A stretch of DNA of 64,000 nucleotides from Marinitoga litoralis (GTDB taxonomy: Bacteria; Thermotogota; Thermotogae; Petrotogales; Petrotogaceae). Where the stretch lies: NCBI RefSeq assembly GCF_016908145.1, contig NZ_JAFBDI010000004.1, positions 20,834-84,833 on the forward strand, in the 5' to 3' direction. The notes under the pieces are model-generated. The model was given only the letters and a program-made list of their open reading frames with translations, made no database searches and was not told the DNA's origin. Below are positions 55,700-63,717 of this stretch, one piece after another (the first letter of the stretch is position 1; each line of letters opens with the position of its first letter). The position numbers and the translations under genes were made by a program.

Positions 55700-56615
55700 T
55701 GTATTAAGTTCTATATTATCCTGGGAATTTGTGGCAGCAGGAATAAGGGTTACAACACCAATATTATTAGCAGCTTTAGGTGCTTTAGTTGCAGAATTAT
55801 CAGGAACTCCAAATATTGCTCTTGAAGGTACAATGTTATTTTCTGCATTTGTTGGTGTAATTATTAGTGGTTTTACCCACAGTCTATGGTTGTCTGTAAT
55901 AGGTGCTTTAATAACTGGAATAATAATGTCATCTATTTTGGCATATTTCTCACTAAAATTAAAAACAGATATAATTATGGCAGCTATTGCATTAAATATT
56001 TTCGCTAGTGGTGGTACAATATATGCATTATACTTATTAACTGGAGATAAGGGTTCGTCAGCATCATTAAAATCTTTGGTATTGCCAAGTATTGATATAC
56101 CAATATTAAAAGATATACCAATATTAGGAGATATTTTAAGCGGACATCATATTTTAACCTATGTTGCAATAATATTAGTGTTTTTAATTCAATATATGTT
56201 ATACAGAACACCACTTGGATTAAGAATTAGATCAGTAGGTGAATCTCCAGATGCAGCACGTTCTGTTGGTATTTCTGTGTTTAAAACACAGTATACAGCA
56301 TTAATTATTAGTGGTATGCTTGCAAGTTTAGGTGGAATATTCCTATCAATGGGTTATGTTGAATGGTTTGCTAGAGATATGACCTCAGGTAGAGGGTTTA
56401 TAGCTTTAGCAGCACAAGCATTAGGTGGAACATCAGCATATGGTGTTGCATTGGGCTCATTGTTATTTGGTTTTTCAGAAGCATTATCATTCTCATTGCA
56501 ATTCTTAAATATTCCATATGAAGTTACACAATCTATGCCGTTTATTATTACGGTAGGTGCATTAGCTTTCTATGCTTGGAATAAGGCTAAGAATAAGAAA
56601 AATAGAGATATATGA
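55692..56615 (+). CDS. Nucleoside ABC transporter permease 2
   Basis: A 307-residue permease of the same family (ELSGTPNIALEGTMLF, YRTPLGLRIRSVGESPDAARSV is its cytoplasmic loop). ATG 55692 is chosen since GGTGGTGA precedes it; upstream in-frame GTG codons would lie deeper in the preceding gene. Ends 8 bases before bioY. Confidence 0.92.
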   Translation: MNNVLSSILSWEFVAAGIRVTTPILLAALGALVAELSGTPNIALEGTMLFSAFVGVIISGFTHSLWLSVIGALITGIIMSSILAYFSLKLKTDIIMAAIALNIFASGGTIYALYLLTGDKGSSASLKSLVLPSIDIPILKDIPILGDILSGHHILTYVAIILVFLIQYMLYRTPLGLRIRSVGESPDAARSVGISVFKTQYTALIISGMLASLGGIFLSMGYVEWFARDMTSGRGFIALAAQALGGTSAYGVALGSLLFGFSEALSFSLQFLNIPYEVTQSMPFIITVGALAFYAWNKAKNKKNRDI

Positions 56616-56623
56616 GGTGAATT

Positions 56624-57121
56624 ATGAGGAATAAAATATCATTATTAGGATTATTTACAGCATTTTTAATAGTTACATCTTGGATTAAGATTCCTACTCC
56701 ATTTGGAGTTCCTTTTACTCTTCAAGTTTTTGGAGTTATTCTTACAATATATTTTTTAAAAAGAGATGCGTGGAAAGCTATATTAATATATATATTATTA
56801 GGTGCATTAGGATTACCAGTTTTTGCAGGTTTTGCTGGAGGTATTTCAGTAATTTTTGGACCTACTGGAGGATATATAATAGGATTTTTAATAGCTACTC
56901 TTGTTGCATATTTGCCTTTTGATAATATAATTAATGGGTTTTTAGCTATTTTAATCATTTATATTTTTGGCGTGTCTGGATTGATGATTAAGCTTGATTT
57001 ATCTTTAATAAAAGCAATAAAAATAGGATTTTTACCGTTTATAATTTTTGATTCAATAAAGGTTATACTTGGATATTATACATATAAGTTAACACAAAAA
57101 TATGAAATTAATATAAGTTAG
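56624..57121 (+). CDS. bioY: Biotin transporter substrate-binding protein BioY
   Basis: A 165-residue six-helix S component. Marks: WIKIPTPFGVPFTLQVF at about 20-36, LLGALGLPVFAGFAGG and FGPTGGYIIGF. BioY takes biotin with ECF modules or alone. It is the last gene of the purine operon; an ecfT gene lies 5.8 kb downstream. GAGGTG ribosome site precedes ATG 56624. Confidence 0.93.
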   Translation: MRNKISLLGLFTAFLIVTSWIKIPTPFGVPFTLQVFGVILTIYFLKRDAWKAILIYILLGALGLPVFAGFAGGISVIFGPTGGYIIGFLIATLVAYLPFDNIINGFLAILIIYIFGVSGLMIKLDLSLIKAIKIGFLPFIIFDSIKVILGYYTYKLTQKYEINIS

Positions 57122-57145
57122 GTCTGCGTTTGCAGACCTAATTTC
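57118..57145 (+). terminator. Terminator of the ade-BMP-bioY region
   Basis: TTAGGTCTGC pairs with GCAGACCTAA around a GTTT loop, with ATTTC following; the stop codon lies at its left edge. The stem-loop top (CTGC-GTTT-GCAG) is the same as in the terminator at 42835. Confidence 0.8.
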
Positions 57146-57179
57146 ATTATATGATATAATTAAATTGGAGGTGGAATCG

Positions 57180-58724
57180 ATGAAAAAATTGCCGATAGGG
57201 ATACAGGATTATAAGGAAATAATTGAAGGTAATTATATATATGTAGATAAAACAAAATATATTTTTGATTTAATAGATAATGGAAAATATTATTTTTTAT
57301 CTCGTCCTAGAAGATTTGGAAAGAGCTTAACAATATCAACATTATATTATATATTCAAAGGTGAAAAAGAATTATTTAAAGATACATACATATATGACAA
57401 ATGGGAATTCAAAGAATATCCAATTATAAAATTAGATATGTCTGATAATGTATTAAAAGATTTAGAATCATTTCTTAAATCTTTAGATAATAATATAGAA
57501 AAAATATATAGGGAATATGGAATAACCTCAGATATAGATGATGTATCAATGAAATTTGGTAATTTAATAGAAAGTTTAAATAAAAAATATAATGAGAAGG
57601 TAGTAATATTAATAGATGAATATGAATCACCAATATTAGAACATATAAACAATAAGAAAGAAGCAGAAAAAATAAGAGGGTACTTAAGAGAATTCTATAA
57701 GAAAGTAAAAACAAAAGATGAATACATTAAATTTGTATTCATCACAGGAATAATGAAATTCACAAAAACAGGAGTATTTTCCGCATTAAATAATTTAAAC
57801 GATATATCATTAGACAATGATTATTCTCAAATGTTAGGATATACACAAGAAGAATTGGAATATTATTTCAATGAACATATAGAAGAGACTGCAAAAGAAA
57901 TGGGAATAAGTAAAGAAGAACTATTAAAAGAAATAAAAACATATTATAATGGGTTCTCATTTGATGGAGAACATTTTGTATATAATCCATTTTCAATATT
58001 AAAATTCTTTCAAAAAAAGAAATTTCAAAATTATTGGTTTGAAAGCGGATCACCATCATTCATATATGAATATGTAAAAGGAAGAAAAATAGAATACGAA
58101 GATTTAGTAAAATACACAGTAAATTCACTAGATTTTACAACAAGAGAAATAGAAGAAGCAAATGCTAATATATTTTTTGTACAAGCTGGATACTTAACAT
58201 TTAAAGGAAAAGAAAAATATGGTCTTGAAGAAGAGTATATATTAGATTATCCAAATTTAGAAGTAAAAAATAGTTTTTCAAAATTAATTTTGGAAGCAAA
58301 TTATAATTTAGAAAATGATAAACTAAAAGAATTAAATAAAACAATATGGAAATTATTGTCAAAAAATAAAATAGATGAATTAATAGAAGAAATAAAAAGA
58401 ATAATAAGTGCAATTCCGTATAATTTACATCAAAATAGAGAAAGTTATTATCATTCATTAATATATACAATATTAGCATCAGCAGGATTAAATGTAACAG
58501 CAGAAGAATTAACAAATCTTGGAAAAATAGATTTAGTATTAGAACATAATGATAAAATATATTTATTTGAAATAAAATTAGACAAAAGCGCTAAAGAAGC
58601 TATAGAACAAATAAAAGAAAAGATATACTATGAAAAATATAAAAATAATGAAGTTTATATTATTGGAATAAACATAGATTCGGAAAAAAGAAATATTGAT
58701 GAATATATTATAGAAAAAATATAA
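57180..58724 (+). CDS. AAA-ATPase-like protein with C-terminal PD-(D/E)XK nuclease domain (DUF1703 type)
   Basis: A 514-residue protein. Residues 1-20 carry the usual LPIGIQDYKEI opening, a P-loop-like RPRRFGKSL lies at about 46, FVFITGIMKFTKTG at about 180. The C-terminus (about 440-505) has a nuclease-like core: Asp in GKIDLVLEH and E-x-K in LFEIKLDK. Members are multicopy in several thermophiles and gut anaerobes and behave like mobile or defence-related genes; function is unknown. ATG 57180 follows GGAGGTGG. Confidence 0.85.
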   Translation: MKKLPIGIQDYKEIIEGNYIYVDKTKYIFDLIDNGKYYFLSRPRRFGKSLTISTLYYIFKGEKELFKDTYIYDKWEFKEYPIIKLDMSDNVLKDLESFLKSLDNNIEKIYREYGITSDIDDVSMKFGNLIESLNKKYNEKVVILIDEYESPILEHINNKKEAEKIRGYLREFYKKVKTKDEYIKFVFITGIMKFTKTGVFSALNNLNDISLDNDYSQMLGYTQEELEYYFNEHIEETAKEMGISKEELLKEIKTYYNGFSFDGEHFVYNPFSILKFFQKKKFQNYWFESGSPSFIYEYVKGRKIEYEDLVKYTVNSLDFTTREIEEANANIFFVQAGYLTFKGKEKYGLEEEYILDYPNLEVKNSFSKLILEANYNLENDKLKELNKTIWKLLSKNKIDELIEEIKRIISAIPYNLHQNRESYYHSLIYTILASAGLNVTAEELTNLGKIDLVLEHNDKIYLFEIKLDKSAKEAIEQIKEKIYYEKYKNNEVYIIGINIDSEKRNIDEYIIEKI

Positions 58725-58742
58725 GATATTTTTATTCAATAT

Positions 58743-58796
58743 TTGTCACAACCGTATACAAAGATTTGACAGTTGTCACATAAGTCACAATATATA
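58743..58796 (+). promoter_or_regulatory. Promoter and GTCACA repeats upstream of pabA
   Basis: TTGACA (58766-58771) and TATATA (58791-58796) with a 19-base spacer. Three GTCACA copies surround them (58745-58750, 58775-58780, 58784-58789), two within a TTGTCACA context. The copies could bind a regulator. Confidence 0.55.
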
Positions 58797-58802
58797 TTTA
58801 AT

Positions 58803-58865
58803 ATGAAAAAGAAAAATAATTATCCCAGCAACGGCTGGGCATTTTTTAGAATCAGAGGTGAAAAT
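58803..58865 (+). promoter_or_regulatory. pab leader with attenuator hairpin and in-frame short reading frame
   Basis: CCCAGC-AACG-GCTGGG (58824-58839) followed by six Ts (58842-58847) is an intrinsic-terminator shape placed between promoter and pabA. An ATG at 58803, near the expected transcript start, reads 21 codons (MKKKNNYPSNGWAFFRIRGEN) in frame into pabA without a stop. So either it is an attenuator, or a leaderless start that lengthens PabA. Confidence 0.55.
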
Positions 58866-59456
58866 ATGATATTAATGATTGATAATTATGATTCTTTTAC
58901 ATACAATTTAGTTCATTATTTAAACTTATTAAATGAAGAAGTTTTAGTATATAGAAATGATAAGATAACAATAGAGGAAATAGAGAAATTAAATCCAGAT
59001 ATGATTGTTATTTCTCCGGGTCCCAAAACACCAAATGAAGCAGGAATATCATTGGAAATAATAAAAGTATTCAAGGAAAAAATACCTATTTTTGGTGTAT
59101 GTTTAGGTCATCAAACTATTGCACAAAGTTTTGGAGCTAAAGTAATTAAAGCAAAAGAACCTGTTCATGGGAAAGTATATCCCATAAAACATAATTCTAA
59201 AGGAGTTTTTAAAGGATTGAAAAATCCTTTAAATGTTACACGATACCATTCTCTTGTGGTTTCAAAAGAAGATTTACCAGAAGATTTGGAAATTACTGCG
59301 GAGTCTTTAGAAGGAGAAATAATGGCTATTAAACATAAAAAATACCCAATAGAAAGTGTTCAATTTCATCCTGAAGCTGTATTAACAGAACATGGGCTAG
59401 ATATGTTGAAAAACTTCTTATCCTTTGCTAAGATGTATAGGAAGGAGATAATATGA
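58866..59456 (+). CDS. pabA: Aminodeoxychorismate synthase glutamine amidotransferase subunit (PabA/TrpG family)
   Basis: A 196-residue class I glutaminase. MIDNYDSFTYN opens the protein; GVCLGHQ (nucleophile Cys) and HPEA (catalytic His with downstream Glu) form the triad. It gives ammonia from glutamine to the following subunit. The neighbour has a PabB-type active site, so PabA is preferred over TrpG. ATG 58866 follows GAGGTG; an upstream in-frame ATG at 58803 is possible. Overlaps pabB by 4 bp. Confidence 0.9.
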   Translation: MILMIDNYDSFTYNLVHYLNLLNEEVLVYRNDKITIEEIEKLNPDMIVISPGPKTPNEAGISLEIIKVFKEKIPIFGVCLGHQTIAQSFGAKVIKAKEPVHGKVYPIKHNSKGVFKGLKNPLNVTRYHSLVVSKEDLPEDLEITAESLEGEIMAIKHKKYPIESVQFHPEAVLTEHGLDMLKNFLSFAKMYRKEII

Positions 59457-60805
59457 TAGAAAAATTAAAAGTTTCATTTAATTTAGTTGATATTTTTAAT
59501 TCTTTAGAAGATAAGAAAAATGTAGTTTTTTTAGATAGCCAAAAAGATAAAAAAAGGCTTGGTAAATATTCTTTTTTAGGGGTAAACCCTTTTTTAATAT
59601 TTAAGGCAAAGAATAAAAAAATTATTATAGAAAGTGAAAACGAAATTAAAGAATATTATTCTGATAATCCATTTTTAGATTTAAAAGAAATAATGAAAAA
59701 ATATAAAATAAATAATGATACGGAGTTACCTTTTATAGGTGGCGCGATGGGGTTTGTTTCATATGATAGCAATAAATATATAGAAAAAATCGAATCAAAG
59801 GCTATTGATGATATCGAAATATACGATATTTATCTACCTTTTTATGATTCTGTTTTAATATATGATCATAATACAGAAGAATTATATTTATCAAGCCAAA
59901 ATGAAAAGAAACATAATGAAATAAAAGAAATAGTTTTTAATTCAAAAAAGTATATTCCGCAAGAAAAAAATAAATTAGCTGATATAGACATTAAATTTAA
60001 CATGAGTAAAGAATATTATTTAAATGCTATAGAAAGAATAAAAGAATATATTTATCAAGGCGATGTATATCAAATTAATTTTACTCAAAGAATTGAAACT
60101 GAATTAATAAAATCTCCAGAAGAATTGTTTTTAGACTTAAGGAAAATAAATCCTGCACCTTTTGCAGCATATATAGATACAGTAGATTTTCAAATTGTAT
60201 CTAGTTCTCCTGAAAGATTTATTAAATTAAAAGATAATATAGTTGAGACAAGACCAATAAAAGGAACGAGACCTAGAATAGGTGATAAAAAAATAGATGA
60301 AAAAAATAAATATGAATTAATTCATAGTACAAAAGATAAAGCTGAATTATTGATGATAGTAGATTTAGAAAGAAATGACTTATCAAAAGTTTGTATTCCA
60401 GGTAGTGTTAAGGTTCCTGAGTTATTTGCATTAGAAGAATATGCAACAGTATATCATTTGGTTTCTACAGTTGTAGGGGAATTAAAAGAAGATAAAGACG
60501 CTATAGATTTAATAATAGCAACATTTCCTGGAGGTTCTATCACAGGAGCTCCTAAGATTAGAGCAATGGAAATAATTGAAGAATTAGAGCCAAATAAAAG
60601 AGGATTATATACAGGATCTATAGGATATATAGGATTTGATAATTCAATGGATTTAAATATAGTTATTAGAACTATATTTTGTAAGGGTAAAAAAGCATAT
60701 GCAAATTTTGGTGGCGGTATTGTATGGGATTCTAATCCTGAAGATGAATATGAAGAATCATTATCAAAAGGCAAAGCATTAATTAAGGGGTTAAAAATGA
60801 TATGA
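59453..60805 (+). CDS. pabB: Aminodeoxychorismate synthase component I
   Basis: A 450-residue chorismate-using enzyme. The PIKGTRPR motif places Lys270 where PabB has its nucleophile (anthranilate synthase has PIAGT), and the TrpE feedback motif LLES is not seen. ERNDLSKVC, STVVGEL, FPGGSITGAPKIRAM and GGGIVWDS motifs follow. It makes 4-amino-4-deoxychorismate for folate. Overlaps pabA and pabC by 4 bp each. Confidence 0.92.
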   Translation: MIEKLKVSFNLVDIFNSLEDKKNVVFLDSQKDKKRLGKYSFLGVNPFLIFKAKNKKIIIESENEIKEYYSDNPFLDLKEIMKKYKINNDTELPFIGGAMGFVSYDSNKYIEKIESKAIDDIEIYDIYLPFYDSVLIYDHNTEELYLSSQNEKKHNEIKEIVFNSKKYIPQEKNKLADIDIKFNMSKEYYLNAIERIKEYIYQGDVYQINFTQRIETELIKSPEELFLDLRKINPAPFAAYIDTVDFQIVSSSPERFIKLKDNIVETRPIKGTRPRIGDKKIDEKNKYELIHSTKDKAELLMIVDLERNDLSKVCIPGSVKVPELFALEEYATVYHLVSTVVGELKEDKDAIDLIIATFPGGSITGAPKIRAMEIIEELEPNKRGLYTGSIGYIGFDNSMDLNIVIRTIFCKGKKAYANFGGGIVWDSNPEDEYEESLSKGKALIKGLKMI

Positions 60806-61584
60806 TATATTTTAATGGTAAATATTATAATGATGAATTACCGTATAAATTAAATGAAGGATTAATGTTTGGTCAAGGAGTCTTTGAAACATTAAAAGTT
60901 AACAATGGTAAATTAGAATTTTTTAATTACCATTATGAAAGGCTAGTTAATGGGTGTAAGGTTTTAGATATCAATTTTAATATTGATATGGAAAAATTAT
61001 ATAACCTATCAATAGAAGTTATTAAAAAAAATAATATTGTTAATGGAAGTTTGAAAATAAACGTTTTAAAAAATAGAGAAACATTTGATATAATAATAAC
61101 TTCAAATAATAGAGTATATTTAGAAGAAATGAAAGATAGAGGTTATAATGTAGTATTTGCAAAAAATAGAAAATTTAGCAAGAATCCAATTAATTATATA
61201 AAATCAAATAACTATGTAATTAATATTTTGGAATTAAATAGAGTTATGAGTATAAATAAAGATGAAGCTATTTTTTTAAATGAAAAAGATGAAATAACAG
61301 AAGGTAGCATATCAAATATCTATTTTGTCAAAAATAATGAAATATATACACCTAAATTGGAATGTGGGTTATTAAATGGAGTTATTAGAAGAATACTAAT
61401 TGAGGAATTTAATGTAAAAGAGGTTATAATAAGAAGTGATGATATAAAATATTATGATTATGCTTTTTTAAGTAATTCTTTAATGAGAATAATACCTATA
61501 AAAAGTTTTGAAAATATTGAATATAATTTTAATTTGAATTTTTTAAAAAAACTTGAAAAAGAAATTGAAAATATTATGAGGTGA
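60802..61584 (+). CDS. pabC: 4-amino-4-deoxychorismate lyase (class IV aminotransferase fold)
   Basis: A 260-residue PLP-fold IV protein. FGQGVFETLKV (about 23-33), the PLP lysine near YIKSNNYV, and EITEGSISNIYFVK match the family. Together with pabA and pabB it completes p-aminobenzoate synthesis. The motif alone does not exclude branched-chain aminotransferase, but the operon does. Ends 4 bases before the nucleoside hydrolase. Confidence 0.88.
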   Translation: MIYFNGKYYNDELPYKLNEGLMFGQGVFETLKVNNGKLEFFNYHYERLVNGCKVLDINFNIDMEKLYNLSIEVIKKNNIVNGSLKINVLKNRETFDIIITSNNRVYLEEMKDRGYNVVFAKNRKFSKNPINYIKSNNYVINILELNRVMSINKDEAIFLNEKDEITEGSISNIYFVKNNEIYTPKLECGLLNGVIRRILIEEFNVKEVIIRSDDIKYYDYAFLSNSLMRIIPIKSFENIEYNFNLNFLKKLEKEIENIMR

Positions 61585-61588
61585 TGGT

Positions 61589-62512
61589 ATGAAGAAAAAA
61601 GTAATTTTAGACTGTGATCCTGGTCATGATGACGCTGTTGCAATATTATTAGCAGGTATTGCAGAAGAAATAGAATTAATGGGAATAATAGCAGTAGCAG
61701 GAAATTCTTATTTGAAAAACACAGCTAGAAATGCTTTAGTTTTAACCGAAATGGCAAAATTAGATGTTCCTGTTTTTGCTGGATCTAGTAAGCCATTACT
61801 AAGAGAACAAATAGTCGCTCCAAATATTCATGGAGAAAGTGGTTTAGAAGGTGCCAATTTACCTGAACCTACAAAGGAATTGGAAGATAAAAACTATCTT
61901 GAATTTATTGCAGAAAGTGTATATAGTAATCCAAATGAAATTACATTAGTAGCAGTTGGACCTTTAACCAATATAGCGAAGTTTGCATTAAATTATCCAG
62001 ATTTAGTTCCTCTAGTTAAAGAATTAGTTATAATGGGTGGTGGAATAAAATTTGGAAATACCACACCAAGAGCTGAATTTAATATATATGCTGATCCAGA
62101 AGCAGCACAAATAGTTTTTAATGCTGGATTTAATTTAACAGTATTTCCTCTTGACGTAACGCATCAAGCCAAAATATTTATGAATGAAATTAAAGAAATG
62201 CAAAAATTTGAGTCTGAAATAGTATCAAAAATGGGAGTTTTATTAGAATTCTTCCATCAAACATATTATGATATTTTTAAAATTGAAGGTGCTCCATTAC
62301 ATGATCCGTGTACTATAGCATATTTAATAAAGCCAGAAATATTCGAATTTGAGGAATTTTATGCACAGGTAGAAACAAAAGGCGAATTAACATACGGTGA
62401 AACTGTAGTAGATTATTGGCATTTTAAAGAACCAAATTCTAAATGGGCATTAAAGGTAGATAGAAAAGAATTTATAAATCTATTGTTTTCGGAATTAAGA
62501 AAGTATAATTAA
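61589..62512 (+). CDS. Nucleoside hydrolase (IUNH family)
   Basis: A 307-residue hydrolase splitting ribonucleosides into base and ribose. DCDPGHDDAVAI (residues 7-18) holds the calcium-binding Asp cluster, then VAVGPLTNIA, MGGGIKFGN and EFNIYADPEAA are typical; HDPCT near the C-terminus supplies the last metal Asp. Specificity among uridine, inosine and others is not clear. Last gene of the pab operon; purine salvage genes lie upstream. Confidence 0.92.
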   Translation: MKKKVILDCDPGHDDAVAILLAGIAEEIELMGIIAVAGNSYLKNTARNALVLTEMAKLDVPVFAGSSKPLLREQIVAPNIHGESGLEGANLPEPTKELEDKNYLEFIAESVYSNPNEITLVAVGPLTNIAKFALNYPDLVPLVKELVIMGGGIKFGNTTPRAEFNIYADPEAAQIVFNAGFNLTVFPLDVTHQAKIFMNEIKEMQKFESEIVSKMGVLLEFFHQTYYDIFKIEGAPLHDPCTIAYLIKPEIFEFEEFYAQVETKGELTYGETVVDYWHFKEPNSKWALKVDRKEFINLLFSELRKYN

Positions 62513-62516
62513 ACAT

Positions 62517-62545
62517 TTGACTTTTCTGAAACGAAATGGTAAAAT
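62517..62545 (+). promoter_or_regulatory. Promoter of the small coiled-coil gene
   Basis: TTGACT (62517-62522), 17-base spacer, TAAAAT (62540-62545). The stretch ATTTGACTTTTCTGAAA matches the hpf promoter (ATTTGACTTTTTTGAAA) at 16 of 17 bases. Confidence 0.78.
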
Positions 62546-62603
62546 ATAGGTGTGTTAGATTGTAATTTATAAATTTTTTTCACAATATATAAGGGGGGGT
62601 ATT

Positions 62604-62783
62604 ATGAATTTAGAAGAATTATTAGGAAGAAAGAGAGTTTTAGAAATTGAAAAGGAAGCAATAAAAAAATATATGGGTCCTCATGAACATGATAAAAATT
62701 TAGAATATGAATGGGAAAAGATTAATAAGGAACTTGAAGAAATTGAAAAGAAGATTGAAGAATTAAAAGCTAAGGAAAATTAA
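62604..62783 (+). CDS. Small coiled-coil protein, 59 residues
   Basis: A short gene with its own promoter, strong ribosome site (AAGGGGGGG) and terminator. It encodes a highly charged helix: MNLEELLGRKRVLEIEKE at the start, a YMGPHEHDK turn in the middle, and a Glu/Lys/Leu/Ile heptad pattern at the end. No known family is recognised. The isolated unit and hpf-like promoter point to an abundant, perhaps stress-linked, protein. Confidence 0.75.
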   Translation: MNLEELLGRKRVLEIEKEAIKKYMGPHEHDKNLEYEWEKINKELEEIEKKIEELKAKEN

Positions 62784-62811
62784 TGTGGAGCAAATGCTCC
62801 ACATTTTTTTA
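62782..62811 (+). terminator. Terminator of the small coiled-coil gene
   Basis: An 11-bp perfect stem (AATGTGGAGCA with its complement, loop AA) followed by seven Ts; it overlaps the stop codon. Confidence 0.92.
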
Positions 62812-62892
62812 TTATGACATTAATTTTTAACATAATTAAAAATTAGATAGTATATTATATACATTAGAATAAATAATAATTGGTGGTGTGAA

Positions 62893-63684
62893 ATGTTTGC
62901 AGAAAATATTGCAATAGGAAGATATGTTGAAAAAAAATCATTAATACATTCATTAGATCCAAGAGCAAAGTTAATAGGATTATTTTTTCTTGCAGGTTTT
63001 GCATTTACTATAAATAGTTTTTATGATGTTGCTCTAATGTCATTATATACATTTATTCTAATGGTTTTATCTCGAGTTGGACTCAGAATGTATGGAAAGT
63101 CAATAAAATCAATGTGGATGTTGATTTTATTTGCTTTTGTTGTGCAATTATTTAATTATGAAGGTAATGTTATTTATCAACTATGGTTTATTAAAATAAC
63201 AGATACTGGTTTATCTAATGCAGCAATAATAACATTTAGATTATTTTTTGCTATTATGTTGTCGTCTGTTTTAACGTTAACGACATCACCAACATTATTA
63301 GCAAATGCTATGGAAGATGTTTTAATATGGTTTAGAGTAAAAAGATCATTTGCACATGAATTATCTATGGTTATGACAATTGCTATTAGATTTATCCCTG
63401 TTATGGCTAGTGAAGCAGAAAGGATATTTAAAGCGCAAATGAGTAGAGGAGCAAATTTTGATTCAAGAAAAATATCAGGCAGATTAAAAGGATTAGTGGC
63501 TATCGTAGTACCTTTATTAGTATCGGCATTAAGAAGGGCAGATGAATTGAGTATTGCAATGGAAGCTCGATGTTATAATGGATGGGAAGGAAGAACTAGA
63601 TACAAGGAATTTGATTGGAAATTTAGAGATACAATATTTTTTATATCTTTCATTTCTTTAGGAATTTCTATGATTATATTATGA
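62893..63684 (+). CDS. ecfT: Energy-coupling factor transporter transmembrane protein EcfT
   Basis: A 263-residue membrane protein, the T component of vitamin ECF importers. It starts with IAIGRYVEKKSLIHSLDPRAKL, has five to six helices, and the two ATPase-coupling motifs appear as MSRGANF (about residue 183) and MEARCYNG (about 223). It would serve several S components, possibly including BioY. No ecfA gene is next to it. Ends before an inverted repeat and an insertion sequence. Confidence 0.93.
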   Translation: MFAENIAIGRYVEKKSLIHSLDPRAKLIGLFFLAGFAFTINSFYDVALMSLYTFILMVLSRVGLRMYGKSIKSMWMLILFAFVVQLFNYEGNVIYQLWFIKITDTGLSNAAIITFRLFFAIMLSSVLTLTTSPTLLANAMEDVLIWFRVKRSFAHELSMVMTIAIRFIPVMASEAERIFKAQMSRGANFDSRKISGRLKGLVAIVVPLLVSALRRADELSIAMEARCYNGWEGRTRYKEFDWKFRDTIFFISFISLGISMIIL

Positions 63685-63696
63685 ATTAAATATAAA

Positions 63697-63715
63697 ATGA
63701 GGCTTAAAGCCTCAT
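63697..63715 (+). terminator. Hairpin after ecfT
   Basis: ATGAGGCT pairs with AGCCTCAT with a short loop. There is no T-run after it because the insertion sequence begins almost at once; the insertion may have removed it. Confidence 0.5.
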
Positions 63716-63717
63716 CA

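Noticed and set aside
48273..58724. A defence island spanning the SIR2 and DUF1703-type genes
   Set aside because: The two are separated by seven ordinary purine and vitamin genes, and no other defence gene lies between them.
58773..58866. A PabA start about 31 codons further upstream
   Set aside because: The first part overlaps the promoter, so a transcript would not include it. ATG 58866 has a good ribosome site. The ATG at 58803 remains open and is recorded as a leader feature.
59453..60805. Anthranilate synthase (trpE) for the chorismate enzyme
   Set aside because: The PIKGT lysine and the pabC-like neighbour point to p-aminobenzoate synthesis; no other trp gene follows.
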